Assembly: GCA_003522945.1 (NCBI GenBank)
Contig: DPHR01000180.1
Span: 1 to 7,168, forward strand
DNA: 7,168 bases
Source: Clostridiales bacterium
GTDB taxonomy: Bacteria > Bacillota > Clostridia > Oscillospirales > Oscillospiraceae
Direction of reading: 5' to 3'
Below, piece by piece: positions 1-6,310 of the stretch. Every line of letters begins with the position of its first letter. The stretch's first letter is position 1. Both the position numbers and the translations under genes were made by a program. Under the pieces are notes generated by a model. That model was not told the DNA's origin and did no database searches. It saw only the letters and a list, made by a program, of their open reading frames with translations.

Positions 1-906
1 GATCGCGCCGGGACGCGAAACGGTGATGGCCGCGGCGTGGCTCGCAAACGCCAGCGCCTGCCGCGCCGGAAGCCCCGCACACCAGAGCGTGCTGAACGAC
101 GCAACGAACGAATCGCCCGCCGCCGTGGTGTCCGCCACAACGGGCATTTTTACGCTCTGCACGCGCGCGACGCCGTCTTTGTTCACCGCAACGGAGCCGT
201 TCCCGCCGAGCGTCACGATGAGATTCTCCACGCCCTTTTCGCGGAAAATATCCGCCACGGCGCGCAGATCGTCCTCGTTCGCGCCCGCATCGTCCACGCG
301 GATGGGATGCCCCGCCATCGCGGCGGCTTCGTGTTCGTTCGGGGAGAAGAACGTGGCGCAGCGGAAGAGCTCCGGCGAAACGGGCGCGGCGGGAGCGGGG
401 TTCACCATGACCGGCACGCCGGCCTCGTGCGCCCAGCGCGCCACGGCCTCGTTGATGAACATCGGCAGCTCGAACTGCAGCATGACGAGATCGTAATTCT
501 TTACCTCGTCCCTGATCCAGGAAATCTCCTCCACGGTCATTGCGCCGTTCGCGCCGGGGCAGACGACGATGCGGTTGTGCGCGCCGGTTTCGGTGATCTC
601 GAGCGTGATGGCGGAAACGCCGGTCGGATTTTCGGCGTCCACAACGACGCGGGACACATCCACACCGGAGGCGGCCGCCGCCGCGACGGTCTCGCGGCCA
701 TAGGCATCGTTACCGACACGGCCGACCATCGTGACGTCCGCGCCGAGGCGCGCGCACTGCACGGCCTGGTTCGCACCCTTTCCGCCCGGAGCCGTCCGGA
801 AGTTGAGACCGATCACGGTCTCGCCTCGGTTTGGGGCCTGCTTCGTGGAGGCGATCAGGTCCATGACGAAGATGCCGACAACAAGTATGCGGGGCTTGCG
901 GATCAT
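1..906 (-). CDS. rbsK: Ribokinase (PfkB family), C-terminus cut by window edge
   Basis: Catalyses ATP-dependent phosphorylation of D-ribose to D-ribose-5-phosphate in the cytoplasm. The minus-strand frame is open for 302 codons from ATG at 904-906 to base 1. Family marks seen in my translation: PfkB N-terminal signature GGKGANQA at residues 41-48, NPAPA at 169-173, PNEHEA at 189-194, and the anion-hole/catalytic signature DTTAAGDSF at 259-267, with D265 as the expected catalytic base. The DTxAAGD form, Ala instead of the more common Gly, is also that of E. coli RbsK as I remember it, so it is not a defect. The frame still reads SRPGAI at the edge, so by comparison with ribokinases of about 305-315 residues only a short tail is missing. 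The start has GGGAG 7 bases upstream. It follows araD by 21 bp and is the third gene of the pentose operon. Another PfkB sugar kinase is possible, but the motif set points to ribokinase. Confidence 0.9.
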   Translation of the reverse strand, partial: MIRKPRILVVGIFVMDLIASTKQAPNRGETVIGLNFRTAPGGKGANQAVQCARLGADVTMVGRVGNDAYGRETVAAAAASGVDVSRVVVDAENPTGVSAITLEITETGAHNRIVVCPGANGAMTVEEISWIRDEVKNYDLVMLQFELPMFINEAVARWAHEAGVPVMVNPAPAAPVSPELFRCATFFSPNEHEAAAMAGHPIRVDDAGANEDDLRAVADIFREKGVENLIVTLGGNGSVAVNKDGVARVQSVKMPVVADTTAAGDSFVASFSTLWCAGLPARQALAFASHAAAITVSRPGAI

Positions 907-927
907 AGCGACACTCCCTTTTGTAGT

Positions 928-1623
928 TTATTTCTGTCCGTAGTAGGCGTTCGCGCCGTGCTTACGGAAATAGTGCTTGTCCTGAATGCACTGCGCCGCG
1001 GGGGCGGCGGAGGGGTCAAAGAGCCGCGTGAGCAGCGCCATATGCGCGCACTCGTCGAGCACGAGCGCGTTTTCCACGGCCTTTTCCGGCGTCTTGCCCC
1101 AGGTGAACGGGCCGTGGCTCTTCACGAGCACCGCCGGAACTGCCAGCGGATCGATGCCCCGAGCGCGGAACGTCTCGGCGATGACGAGGCCGGTGTTGCG
1201 CTCGTAGGCTTCCTCGATCTCCTCCGCCGTAAGCTCCCGGGCACAGGGGACGGCGCCGTAGAAGTAGTCGGCGTGGGTCGTGCCGTAACAGGGGAGATCC
1301 AGCCCTGCCTGCGCCGCGGCGACGGCGTAGCGCGAATGGGTGTGCACCGCGCCGCCGATGCCGGGGAAGGCATCGTAAAGCGCGAGATGCGTCGCAAGGT
1401 CGGTGGACGGGCGGAGATCGCCTTCCACAATGTTGCCCATGCGGTCCGTGACGACCATATCGCCGGCCTTCATATTGTCATACGATACGCCGCTCGGCTT
1501 GATGACAACGTATTTTCCGTCCTCCGAGAGCGCGGAGACGTTGCCCCATGTGAGCACGACGAGGCCGTATTTTACCAGCCGGAGATTCTGTTCGCAGACT
1601 CTTTCCTTCAGCTTTTCAAGCAT
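928..1623 (-). CDS. araD: L-ribulose-5-phosphate 4-epimerase (AraD/UlaF/SgbE type)
   Basis: Class II aldolase-fold enzyme that interconverts L-ribulose-5-phosphate and D-xylulose-5-phosphate, the entry of L-arabinose, L-xylulose or ascorbate carbon into the pentose phosphate pathway. The 231-residue length matches E. coli AraD, and similarity to my memory of that protein runs end to end (LTWGNVSA at 24-31, KPSGV at 42-46, HTHSR at 94-98, GTTHADYFYG at 114-123, SHGPF at 169-173, KHGANAYYGQ near the end). Zn ligands by family alignment are H94, H96 and H170; D75, D119 and Y228 line up with the other active-site residues. Nothing essential is missing. The start ATG lies inside the end of the kinase gene (8-bp overlap), with GGAGG 6 bases upstream inside kinase codons, so translation is probably coupled. 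The paralogues AraD, UlaF and SgbE catalyse the same reaction and cannot be told apart by sequence reading alone. Confidence 0.95.
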   Translation of the reverse strand: MLEKLKERVCEQNLRLVKYGLVVLTWGNVSALSEDGKYVVIKPSGVSYDNMKAGDMVVTDRMGNIVEGDLRPSTDLATHLALYDAFPGIGGAVHTHSRYAVAAAQAGLDLPCYGTTHADYFYGAVPCARELTAEEIEEAYERNTGLVIAETFRARGIDPLAVPAVLVKSHGPFTWGKTPEKAVENALVLDECAHMALLTRLFDPSAAPAAQCIQDKHYFRKHGANAYYGQK

Positions 1624-3154
1624 GATGTTCCTCCATAAACCGCTGCATATCCGGCCAAAGGGCGTTCAGGCACTCGATGGTTTTGAGATACAGCGCGTAT
1701 TTTTCCTCGTAGACCTTCGCGGCGTCCGGCCGGGGCAGAACGCGGCTCACGCTCCGGCACATGTGCGCCGCGGCATCCGCGGCGTCTTTATAATCGCCGA
1801 GCGCCGCCGCGACCGCCACGCAGCAGCCGAGCGCACCGGTCTCCTCCGCGGAAACGGTCTCAACGGGCATATTCATCACGTCCGCGAACATCTGCGTCCA
1901 CACCTTTGAACGCGCCGCGCCTCCGGCGAGACGGATCGTCCCGCTCCGGTCGGGCCGCGAGCGCATCAGGCGGTCGAGATGGTACCGGTGCGAGAACGTG
2001 ATGCCCTCGTACACTGCGCGGGCCATCTCCCGCCGCGAGTGCGAGGCGTTCAGCCCGACGAACGCTGCGCGGGCGCGCGGATCGACGTTGCTCGCCGTCA
2101 GAAACGGCAGGAACACCGGCACAAAATCGCCGGGCGCAAACGAATCGACCCAGTCGTTCAGAATATCGTAAATGCTCTTTCCCGCCGTCTTCGCCTCGGC
2201 CTTGAGCTCGGGCAGGAGCCGGTCGATGAACCACTGGTTGTTGCCCGCGGAGGTGGGGCTCGATTCCTCGATGAGGTAGTACCCCGGCAGGCAGAAGAGG
2301 GAATTCATCAGCACCGAACCGTCCGTGATGGGCGCGCGGCGCGGGTATTCGTTGATGCTCCACGTTCCGGCGATCATGCAGATGTTCGTCTCGTCCGTGA
2401 CGTTCACGGCAAGAGCGCAGGCGTCGATATCGAACATACCGCCGATGACCGGCGTGCCGGGCAGCAGTCCCGTGAGCGCGGCGGCCTCCGGCGTAATATG
2501 CCCCGCGATATCGAGCGAGGCGCAGAGCGGCGGCAGTGCGTCCCACACGCTCTCGATGCCGAAGAGGGAGAGGAGCTCCTTCGAGAAGCTCTTCGTATGC
2601 AGATCCATGAGTCCGCTGCCGGAAGAATCGGTGATCTCGGCGCGCGCCTCGCCGGTCAGCCGGAAGCGCACATAGTCCTTGCACTCAAACACCCAGCGGA
2701 TGTTTTTCATCGTCTCCGGCTCGTTGTCGCGCAGCCACGCGAGCAGACTCACCGGCTGGCACGCCATGACGTGCTGGCAGGAGAGGGCGAACGCCCGTTC
2801 CTCCGTGCCGTCCTTGCGCCATTCGACCAGGTATTTCCACGCGCGGTTGTCCGCCGAGAGGATGCCGCGGCGCGCGCTCTTACCGTCTTTGCCCCAGAGA
2901 TACAGCCCCTTGCCGTGGCCGCAGAGCCCGACGCCCGCGATCTCTTCGGCGCGCACGCCGCTCTTTTCGAGCACGCCGCGGATGACGGCGCAGTTATCGC
3001 GCCACATGTCCTCCATGTCCCGCTCCACAAAGCCGGGCGCGGGCGTGAGCGCGGCGGTGGCGACGCTCTCCACGGCCACCTGCGTGCCGTCCGGGGTAAA
3101 AAGGGCTGCCTTCGTGTTCGTGCCGCCGTTGTCCAATCCAAGGTAATAGCGCAT
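1616..3154 (-). CDS. FGGY-family pentulose kinase, L-xylulose kinase (LyxK)-like
   Basis: ATP-dependent cytoplasmic sugar kinase of 512 residues. FGGY domain 1 spans roughly residues 1-245 and domain 2 roughly 255-500. Visible marks: N-terminal phosphate-binding loop GLDNGGTNTK at 6-15, GGMFD at 238-242 with D242 as the expected catalytic base, AGTWS at 262-266, SSPTSAGNNQWF at 298-309, and the C-terminal FGGY signature region LAGGAARSKVWTQMFAD at 409-425. Length and these motifs resemble E. coli LyxK (about 500 residues) more than AraB ribulokinase (about 560). Product would be L-xylulose-5-phosphate or L-ribulose-5-phosphate; since the next gene is an L-ribulose-5-phosphate 4-epimerase, L-ribulose as substrate is also plausible. 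Start chosen at ATG 3152-3154, with GGAGGA 6 bases upstream. First gene of the kinase-araD-rbsK operon, with its own promoter and a leader hairpin. Exact substrate is unresolved; xylulokinase and erythritol kinase are less likely alternatives. Confidence 0.85.
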   Translation of the reverse strand: MRYYLGLDNGGTNTKAALFTPDGTQVAVESVATAALTPAPGFVERDMEDMWRDNCAVIRGVLEKSGVRAEEIAGVGLCGHGKGLYLWGKDGKSARRGILSADNRAWKYLVEWRKDGTEERAFALSCQHVMACQPVSLLAWLRDNEPETMKNIRWVFECKDYVRFRLTGEARAEITDSSGSGLMDLHTKSFSKELLSLFGIESVWDALPPLCASLDIAGHITPEAAALTGLLPGTPVIGGMFDIDACALAVNVTDETNICMIAGTWSINEYPRRAPITDGSVLMNSLFCLPGYYLIEESSPTSAGNNQWFIDRLLPELKAEAKTAGKSIYDILNDWVDSFAPGDFVPVFLPFLTASNVDPRARAAFVGLNASHSRREMARAVYEGITFSHRYHLDRLMRSRPDRSGTIRLAGGAARSKVWTQMFADVMNMPVETVSAEETGALGCCVAVAAALGDYKDAADAAAHMCRSVSRVLPRPDAAKVYEEKYALYLKTIECLNALWPDMQRFMEEHHA

Positions 3155-3167
3155 AATCTTCCTCCGC

Positions 3168-3188
3168 AGCCGCGGTCCCGCCGCGGCT
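3168..3188 (-). promoter_or_regulatory. Inverted repeat in kinase 5' leader
   Basis: A perfect 8-bp inverted repeat, AGCCGCGG (3168-3175) and CCGCGGCT (3181-3188), with a 5-nt loop. It lies about 8-28 nt after the predicted transcription start and just upstream of the kinase Shine-Dalgarno. All-GC arms would make a stable mRNA hairpin, or the DNA may be an operator. No U-run follows, so it is not a terminator. Role is inferred from position only. Confidence 0.5.
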
Positions 3189-3202
3189 TCACTTTATTTT
3201 AT

Positions 3203-3231
3203 ATCATACCGCGTTCTGCCCATGGCCGCAA
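3203..3231 (-). promoter_or_regulatory. Predicted sigma-70/sigma-A promoter of the pentose operon
   Basis: On the minus strand, TTGCGG (-35, 3226-3231), a 17-bp spacer and TATGAT (-10, 3203-3208), followed by an AT-rich stretch. The expected start is near 3196, about 40 nt upstream of the kinase ATG. It lies after the terminator of the upstream redox operon, so the pentose genes have an independent promoter. Spacing and -10 are close to consensus; there is no experimental support. Confidence 0.65.
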
Positions 3232-3243
3232 GGGTTTCCTTGC
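3228..3243. promoter_or_regulatory. Possible operator palindrome over the -35 of the pentose operon
   Basis: GCAAGG-GTTT-CCTTGC is a perfect 6-bp inverted repeat with a 4-bp spacer. It overlaps the predicted -35 element (3226-3231) and extends upstream, where a sugar-responsive repressor or activator could bind. It differs from the palindromes next to the GntR gene, so a different regulator, not in this window, would be expected. A chance palindrome cannot be excluded. Confidence 0.4.
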
Positions 3244-3284
3244 CTCTTTTCCGGCAGAAGCGCCAAAAGAGCTGACGCGGGCAA

Positions 3285-3319
3285 AAAATGTCCCCCCGAG
3301 AATTTCGGGAGGACATTTT
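3285..3319 (-). terminator. Rho-independent terminator of the redox operon
   Basis: Arms 3285-3299 and 3305-3319 form a 15-bp stem around a 5-nt loop, about 20 nt after the stop of the reductase gene. On the minus strand the transcript runs into a six-U tract partly shared with the stem. The one imperfect pair (3294 with 3310) is a G-U wobble in a minus-strand transcript but a C-A mismatch in a plus-strand one, which supports the minus orientation. Confidence 0.85.
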
Positions 3320-3339
3320 CGGTATTCCTGCCGCTCGCT

Positions 3340-4551
3340 TTACCGGAGCGTGCCGTTCGGCACGTCCAGCACGAGATCCGACATGGCAAAGCTGGCGCAG
3401 GGGTGGATGTACCCAAACGCAACGTCCGCGCGGCGGCGGCCGTCGGTGCGCGCGGGGACATACACGCTGCCGGAGAGCAGGCGCGAGCGGCACCAGCCGC
3501 ACTCACCGCTGCGGCAGCGTTCCGGCACGCAGATCCCGGCGCGCTCGGCGGCGACGAGCACCGGCTCGTCGGCGGAGACGGGGATCTCGTATTCCTTTCC
3601 GCACTGGATGAGCTTCATTTTAAACGTTTTGCCTCGAATACCGGCGGGATAATCCGGCTGATCCCACGGATTTTTGATCGCGCCGAAAAGCTCGCGGCGC
3701 ACGTACTTGCGGCGCAGGCCGAGCGGCTCGATCTGGGTATCAAGGTAATTGTACATCCCCTGCGGGCCGCACATGAAGATGCTGTACTCCGCGCCGCCGT
3801 ATTTTTTGATGAGCTCCGCGGTGATGAAGCCGTGCTCGTAGCCTTCCTTTTCCTCGTCGGAGAGAACGTGGACGACGTGCACCTTATCGCACGCCGCGGC
3901 GACCTCCTCCAGCTCCTTTTTATAGACGATGCCCGCCTCGGTGCGCGAGCCGTAAATTATGGTGAGATCAAAATCCTCCAGACCGTCGCGCAGGGCGCGG
4001 GCCATCGTCATGAACGGCGTGATGCCGACGCCGCCGGCGAGCGCCACGACCTTCTTCGCGTCGCGCAGGCGCTCATAGTAGAGTTGGCCCTGCGGCCCGG
4101 AGATCGTGAGCTTCTGCCCGACCTGCCACGTATCCTGTACCCATGGGGATACGAACCCGTTCGGGTCGCGCCGCACGGCGATGTTGTATTCGCCGCGCTT
4201 CGCCCACGCGGGGCTGCCGCTGAGCGAGTAGGCGCGGGTCGTGACCGTTTCGCCGATGTGCGCGGTCACGCTCACGTACTGTCCGGCGCGAAACGGCGCG
4301 AGCGGCGCGCCGTCCTCGGACTTGAGCACGATCGTCTTGACGTCCGGACCGTTGGGCCGGATCTCCGCAACGACGACACGCTGCATCTCGGGATGACGGA
4401 CCTTCGCCTTTTCATTCGTCGTGAACGTTTTGGGCAGAGGCGTCGCCGGGGCCGCCTGGATCGCCGCCTCGCGGACCTTGGGCATGTTCTTGAACCGGAG
4501 CATGTCGAGCGCCCCGATCAGCTTCACTTTATAGTTGCAGTTTGCCGCCAT
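3340..4551 (-). CDS. FNR-type flavin reductase with C-terminal 2Fe-2S ferredoxin domain
   Basis: Cytoplasmic electron-transfer protein predicted to take hydride from NAD(P)H to a flavin and pass electrons to a 2Fe-2S cluster. Domains (403-residue numbering): an N-terminal extension at 1-52 ending in a Pro-rich linker; an FNR-like flavin-binding barrel at about 55-155 with RAYSLSG at 106-112; an NAD(P)-binding lobe at about 165-290 with GGVGITPF at 173-180 and CGPQGMY at 261-267; and a ferredoxin domain at about 310-400 with C346, C351, C354 and C385 (C-x4-C-x2-C...C). No membrane segment or signal peptide is seen. The start chosen is ATG 4549-4551, 10 bases after AGGAGG. An in-frame TTG at 4558-4560 is only 1 base from the AGGAGG and is unlikely. 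The ATG lies 5 bp after the stop of the oxidoreductase gene, so the two are co-translated. Resembles reductase components of oxygenases and the phenol hydroxylase/NqrF-like group; partner and physiological acceptor are inferred to be the upstream oxidoreductase. Confidence 0.85.
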   Translation of the reverse strand: MAANCNYKVKLIGALDMLRFKNMPKVREAAIQAAPATPLPKTFTTNEKAKVRHPEMQRVVVAEIRPNGPDVKTIVLKSEDGAPLAPFRAGQYVSVTAHIGETVTTRAYSLSGSPAWAKRGEYNIAVRRDPNGFVSPWVQDTWQVGQKLTISGPQGQLYYERLRDAKKVVALAGGVGITPFMTMARALRDGLEDFDLTIIYGSRTEAGIVYKKELEEVAAACDKVHVVHVLSDEEKEGYEHGFITAELIKKYGGAEYSIFMCGPQGMYNYLDTQIEPLGLRRKYVRRELFGAIKNPWDQPDYPAGIRGKTFKMKLIQCGKEYEIPVSADEPVLVAAERAGICVPERCRSGECGWCRSRLLSGSVYVPARTDGRRRADVAFGYIHPCASFAMSDLVLDVPNGTLR

Positions 4552-4556
4552 GTCAC

Positions 4557-6092
4557 TCAAGCCTCCTCTGCTTTCATTTCGGCAAGGGTCTTTTTCGCGA
4601 GTGTGTCGCCGCTGAAGATCGCGGAGTTGTAGCCGTCGCCGCGGATGGACGCCGCGCCGACGAACTTCAGCCCCTTGACCGGGAACTCGGTGCCCATCAT
4701 CATCATGCGCGGCATCATATTGTCCCAGTCCTTCAGCTCAAAGCCGTACGCCGAGCCCTCCGGAGTATTTACATAGTTGCACATCGTCCACGGCGTCGCG
4801 ATCTCGATCTCTTCGATGTACGGCGTGACAGTGATGCCGGTGCGCTCTTCAAAGAGCCGGATGAGCTTTTCGGCAAAGTCGGTCTTGGTCTTTACGTAGT
4901 CGTCCTGCTCCACGTCCGCCCAGACGTCGGCCATGAACGTGCTCGTGAGTGACATTACGCACGTCCCCTCCGGCGAGAACGCCGGGTTCACAACGTTGTA
5001 GCAGACCATGACCTGGTTGCAGTTGGTCTCCATGCGCTTGCCCGTCTCATACTCCTTCGCGCTGTCCGCCGAGGTCGGAAGGAAGATCGTATAGTCGTGA
5101 ATGCCGATCTCCTCCGCCGATCTGTCCAGCCCGAGATACACGACGAACATGCGCGCCGAATAGGTGCGCGCGTTGCCGAGCTTCACCATACGCTCGGGCA
5201 CGACCTCCGGGGGACACATCGCGGCGTAAACCATGTTCTGATTCATGTTGCAGAGGATATAGCGCGTTTCCACCTCGCCGCACGTCGTTTTCACGCCGCG
5301 GACGGCCTTATTCTCATCAAAGAGGATCTCCGTGGCGGTGCAGTTCATCCATATCTCGCCGCCCATCTTCCGGAAGCATTCGAGAAGGCCGGTCGTCAGC
5401 TCGTTGCTCGTCTTATCCGGGATCCATGCGCCGTGGTTGACGTACAGCCAGAGCATATTCACGTATTGCAGGAAGGAGAGGTGGTCCATATCCACGCCGA
5501 GATAGCCCCAGTAGGTCCCCATGATGTCCTGCGCGAGCTTCGGCATTTTCATGGCGCGGAACACTTCGTTCACCGTGTAGCTGCCGAGACGCAGGAAGTT
5601 GGGGAAGTGCTCCTGCATGTATTTCGGGTCGGTCTTTCCCGCGACGCTGAGCGAATAGTCGCCCGCCTCGTGGAACTCGGTGCCGAGATCAAAAAGGTCC
5701 TGGATCGACTTGCGGCAGCCGGGGACGAGCCGCTCCATTTCGTTGACAAATTCCTTCACGGTGCAGGGAAGCGTCGCGTCGATGTGGGTCTTGCCGTCGG
5801 AGGCGGTGGTGATCACGCGGAAGTTGTCCGGTACCATGTGCCACGGGATATCCAGCCCGAACTCCTCACACGTTTTGCGGCAGCCGCCGGGATTTTCCTT
5901 GCTGCCCCATTCGCAGAGCTCGTGCAGCGCGGTCTCAAACTCAAAGCGTCCCCGGCGGAAGCTCGAAGCGCAGCCGCCCGGAAGGTTGTGCCGCTCGACA
6001 AGAAGCGTCTTTTTGCCGCCCTTCGCCATCCGGCAGGCCGCCGCGAGACCGCCGTTGCCCGCGCCGATGACTACGGCATCGTATTTTTGCAT
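4557..6092 (-). CDS. FAD-dependent oxidoreductase, phytoene desaturase/CrtISO/RetSat-like
   Basis: A 511-residue flavoprotein of the CrtI/carotenoid isomerase/retinol saturase superfamily. These enzymes desaturate, saturate or isomerise C=C bonds in hydrophobic substrates. Visible marks: the dinucleotide-binding loop VIGAGNGGLAAA at 8-19 (G10-x-G12-x-x-G15), the second FAD contact LVERHNLPGGCASSF at 31-45, the mid-domain stretch at 222-256 (AWIP, then MGGEI at 243-247) that corresponds to the usual YPxGG region but has DKTS in place of the double Gly, and the C-terminal FAD-binding segment GAASIRGDGYNSAIFSGD at 479-496. A methionine-rich patch (NMMPRMMMM, 458-466) is unusual. There is no signal peptide and no clear transmembrane helix. 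ATG 6090-6092 has AGGAGG 8 bases upstream. First gene of the redox operon. No carotenoid synthesis gene (crtB, crtE) is present, so a true carotenoid role is doubtful; the substrate is unknown. Family assignment is firm, function is not. Confidence 0.8.
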   Translation of the reverse strand: MQKYDAVVIGAGNGGLAAACRMAKGGKKTLLVERHNLPGGCASSFRRGRFEFETALHELCEWGSKENPGGCRKTCEEFGLDIPWHMVPDNFRVITTASDGKTHIDATLPCTVKEFVNEMERLVPGCRKSIQDLFDLGTEFHEAGDYSLSVAGKTDPKYMQEHFPNFLRLGSYTVNEVFRAMKMPKLAQDIMGTYWGYLGVDMDHLSFLQYVNMLWLYVNHGAWIPDKTSNELTTGLLECFRKMGGEIWMNCTATEILFDENKAVRGVKTTCGEVETRYILCNMNQNMVYAAMCPPEVVPERMVKLGNARTYSARMFVVYLGLDRSAEEIGIHDYTIFLPTSADSAKEYETGKRMETNCNQVMVCYNVVNPAFSPEGTCVMSLTSTFMADVWADVEQDDYVKTKTDFAEKLIRLFEERTGITVTPYIEEIEIATPWTMCNYVNTPEGSAYGFELKDWDNMMPRMMMMGTEFPVKGLKFVGAASIRGDGYNSAIFSGDTLAKKTLAEMKAEEA

Positions 6093-6130
6093 GGTCTTGT
6101 CCTCCTTACTTATTTTCGCGCTTGCCCTTT

Positions 6131-6145
6131 CGTGGTATTACCACG
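6131..6145. promoter_or_regulatory. GntR/FadR-type operator O1 (redox operon side)
   Basis: CGTGGTATTACCACG is a perfect palindrome around a central T. Its core TGGT-N3-ACCA fits the known FadR-subfamily operator pattern (TNGTNNNACNA). It lies about 10-24 nt after the predicted start of the redox operon and upstream of its ribosome binding site, where a bound repressor would block transcription. It matches O2 at 14 of 15 positions. The likely ligand is the divergent GntR protein. Confidence 0.85.
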
Positions 6146-6161
6146 CGATTTCACTTATAAG

Positions 6162-6189
6162 AATATATACCGCGCCGCCCGCTCGTCAA
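6162..6189 (-). promoter_or_regulatory. Predicted promoter of the redox operon
   Basis: Minus-strand TTGACG (-35, 6184-6189), a 16-bp spacer and TATATT (-10, 6162-6167), within a local AT-rich island between GC-rich stretches. Expected start near 6155, about 62 nt before the oxidoreductase ATG, with operator O1 immediately downstream. The slightly short spacer lowers confidence; an overlapping TATAAG at 6154-6159 is a weaker -10 alternative with poor spacing. Confidence 0.6.
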
Positions 6190-6230
6190 GCGCCGCCGGG
6201 ATATTTCATCGGTTTACAAAAATCCGGCGA

Positions 6231-6259
6231 TTGACTTTTGCGTATATTGCGGGTAAACT
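6231..6259 (+). promoter_or_regulatory. Predicted promoter of the gntR gene
   Basis: TTGACT (-35, 6231-6236), a 17-bp spacer and TAAACT (-10, 6254-6259). Expected start near 6266, about 45 nt before the ATG. Operator O2 begins about 7 nt after the start. The -35 is near perfect and spacing is ideal; the -10 matches consensus at 4 of 6 positions. Confidence 0.65.
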
Positions 6260-6272
6260 TGAAATAAATAAA

Positions 6273-6287
6273 CGTGGTATTTCCACG
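6273..6287. promoter_or_regulatory. GntR/FadR-type operator O2 (gntR side)
   Basis: CGTGGTATTTCCACG is an imperfect palindrome (one mismatched pair) and differs from O1 only at its tenth base. It lies in the predicted 5' leader of gntR, directly after the transcription start, so autorepression is the simplest reading. The centre-to-centre distance to O1 is 142 bp. The mismatch suggests O2 may bind more weakly than O1. Confidence 0.8.
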
Positions 6288-6310
6288 TGCATCCACCGGA
6301 GGAAACGGCT

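Noticed and set aside
37..1638. Long plus-strand open frame opposite rbsK and araD
   Set aside because: It lies antisense to two genes with clear motifs, shows Arg/His/Ala-rich low-complexity composition typical of GC-rich antisense frames, and matches no family I know.
1979..3652. Long plus-strand open frame opposite the kinase, running through the terminator
   Set aside because: Antisense to the FGGY kinase and crosses a promoter and a terminator; composition is that of a shadow frame.
4552..4560. TTG at 4558-4560 as start of the FNR-ferredoxin gene with a 4-bp overlap
   Set aside because: The AGGAGG is only 1 base away from TTG but 10 bases from the ATG at 4549-4551, so ATG is favoured.
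3403..4632. Plus-strand open frame opposite the FNR-ferredoxin gene
   Set aside because: Antisense to a protein with intact FNR and 2Fe-2S motifs; no ribosome binding site or family features.
6287..6310. GTG at 6287 as an upstream start for the GntR regulator
   Set aside because: It would start within operator O2 and has no binding site, whereas ATG at 6311 has GGAGGAA at ideal spacing and gives the standard GntR N-terminus.
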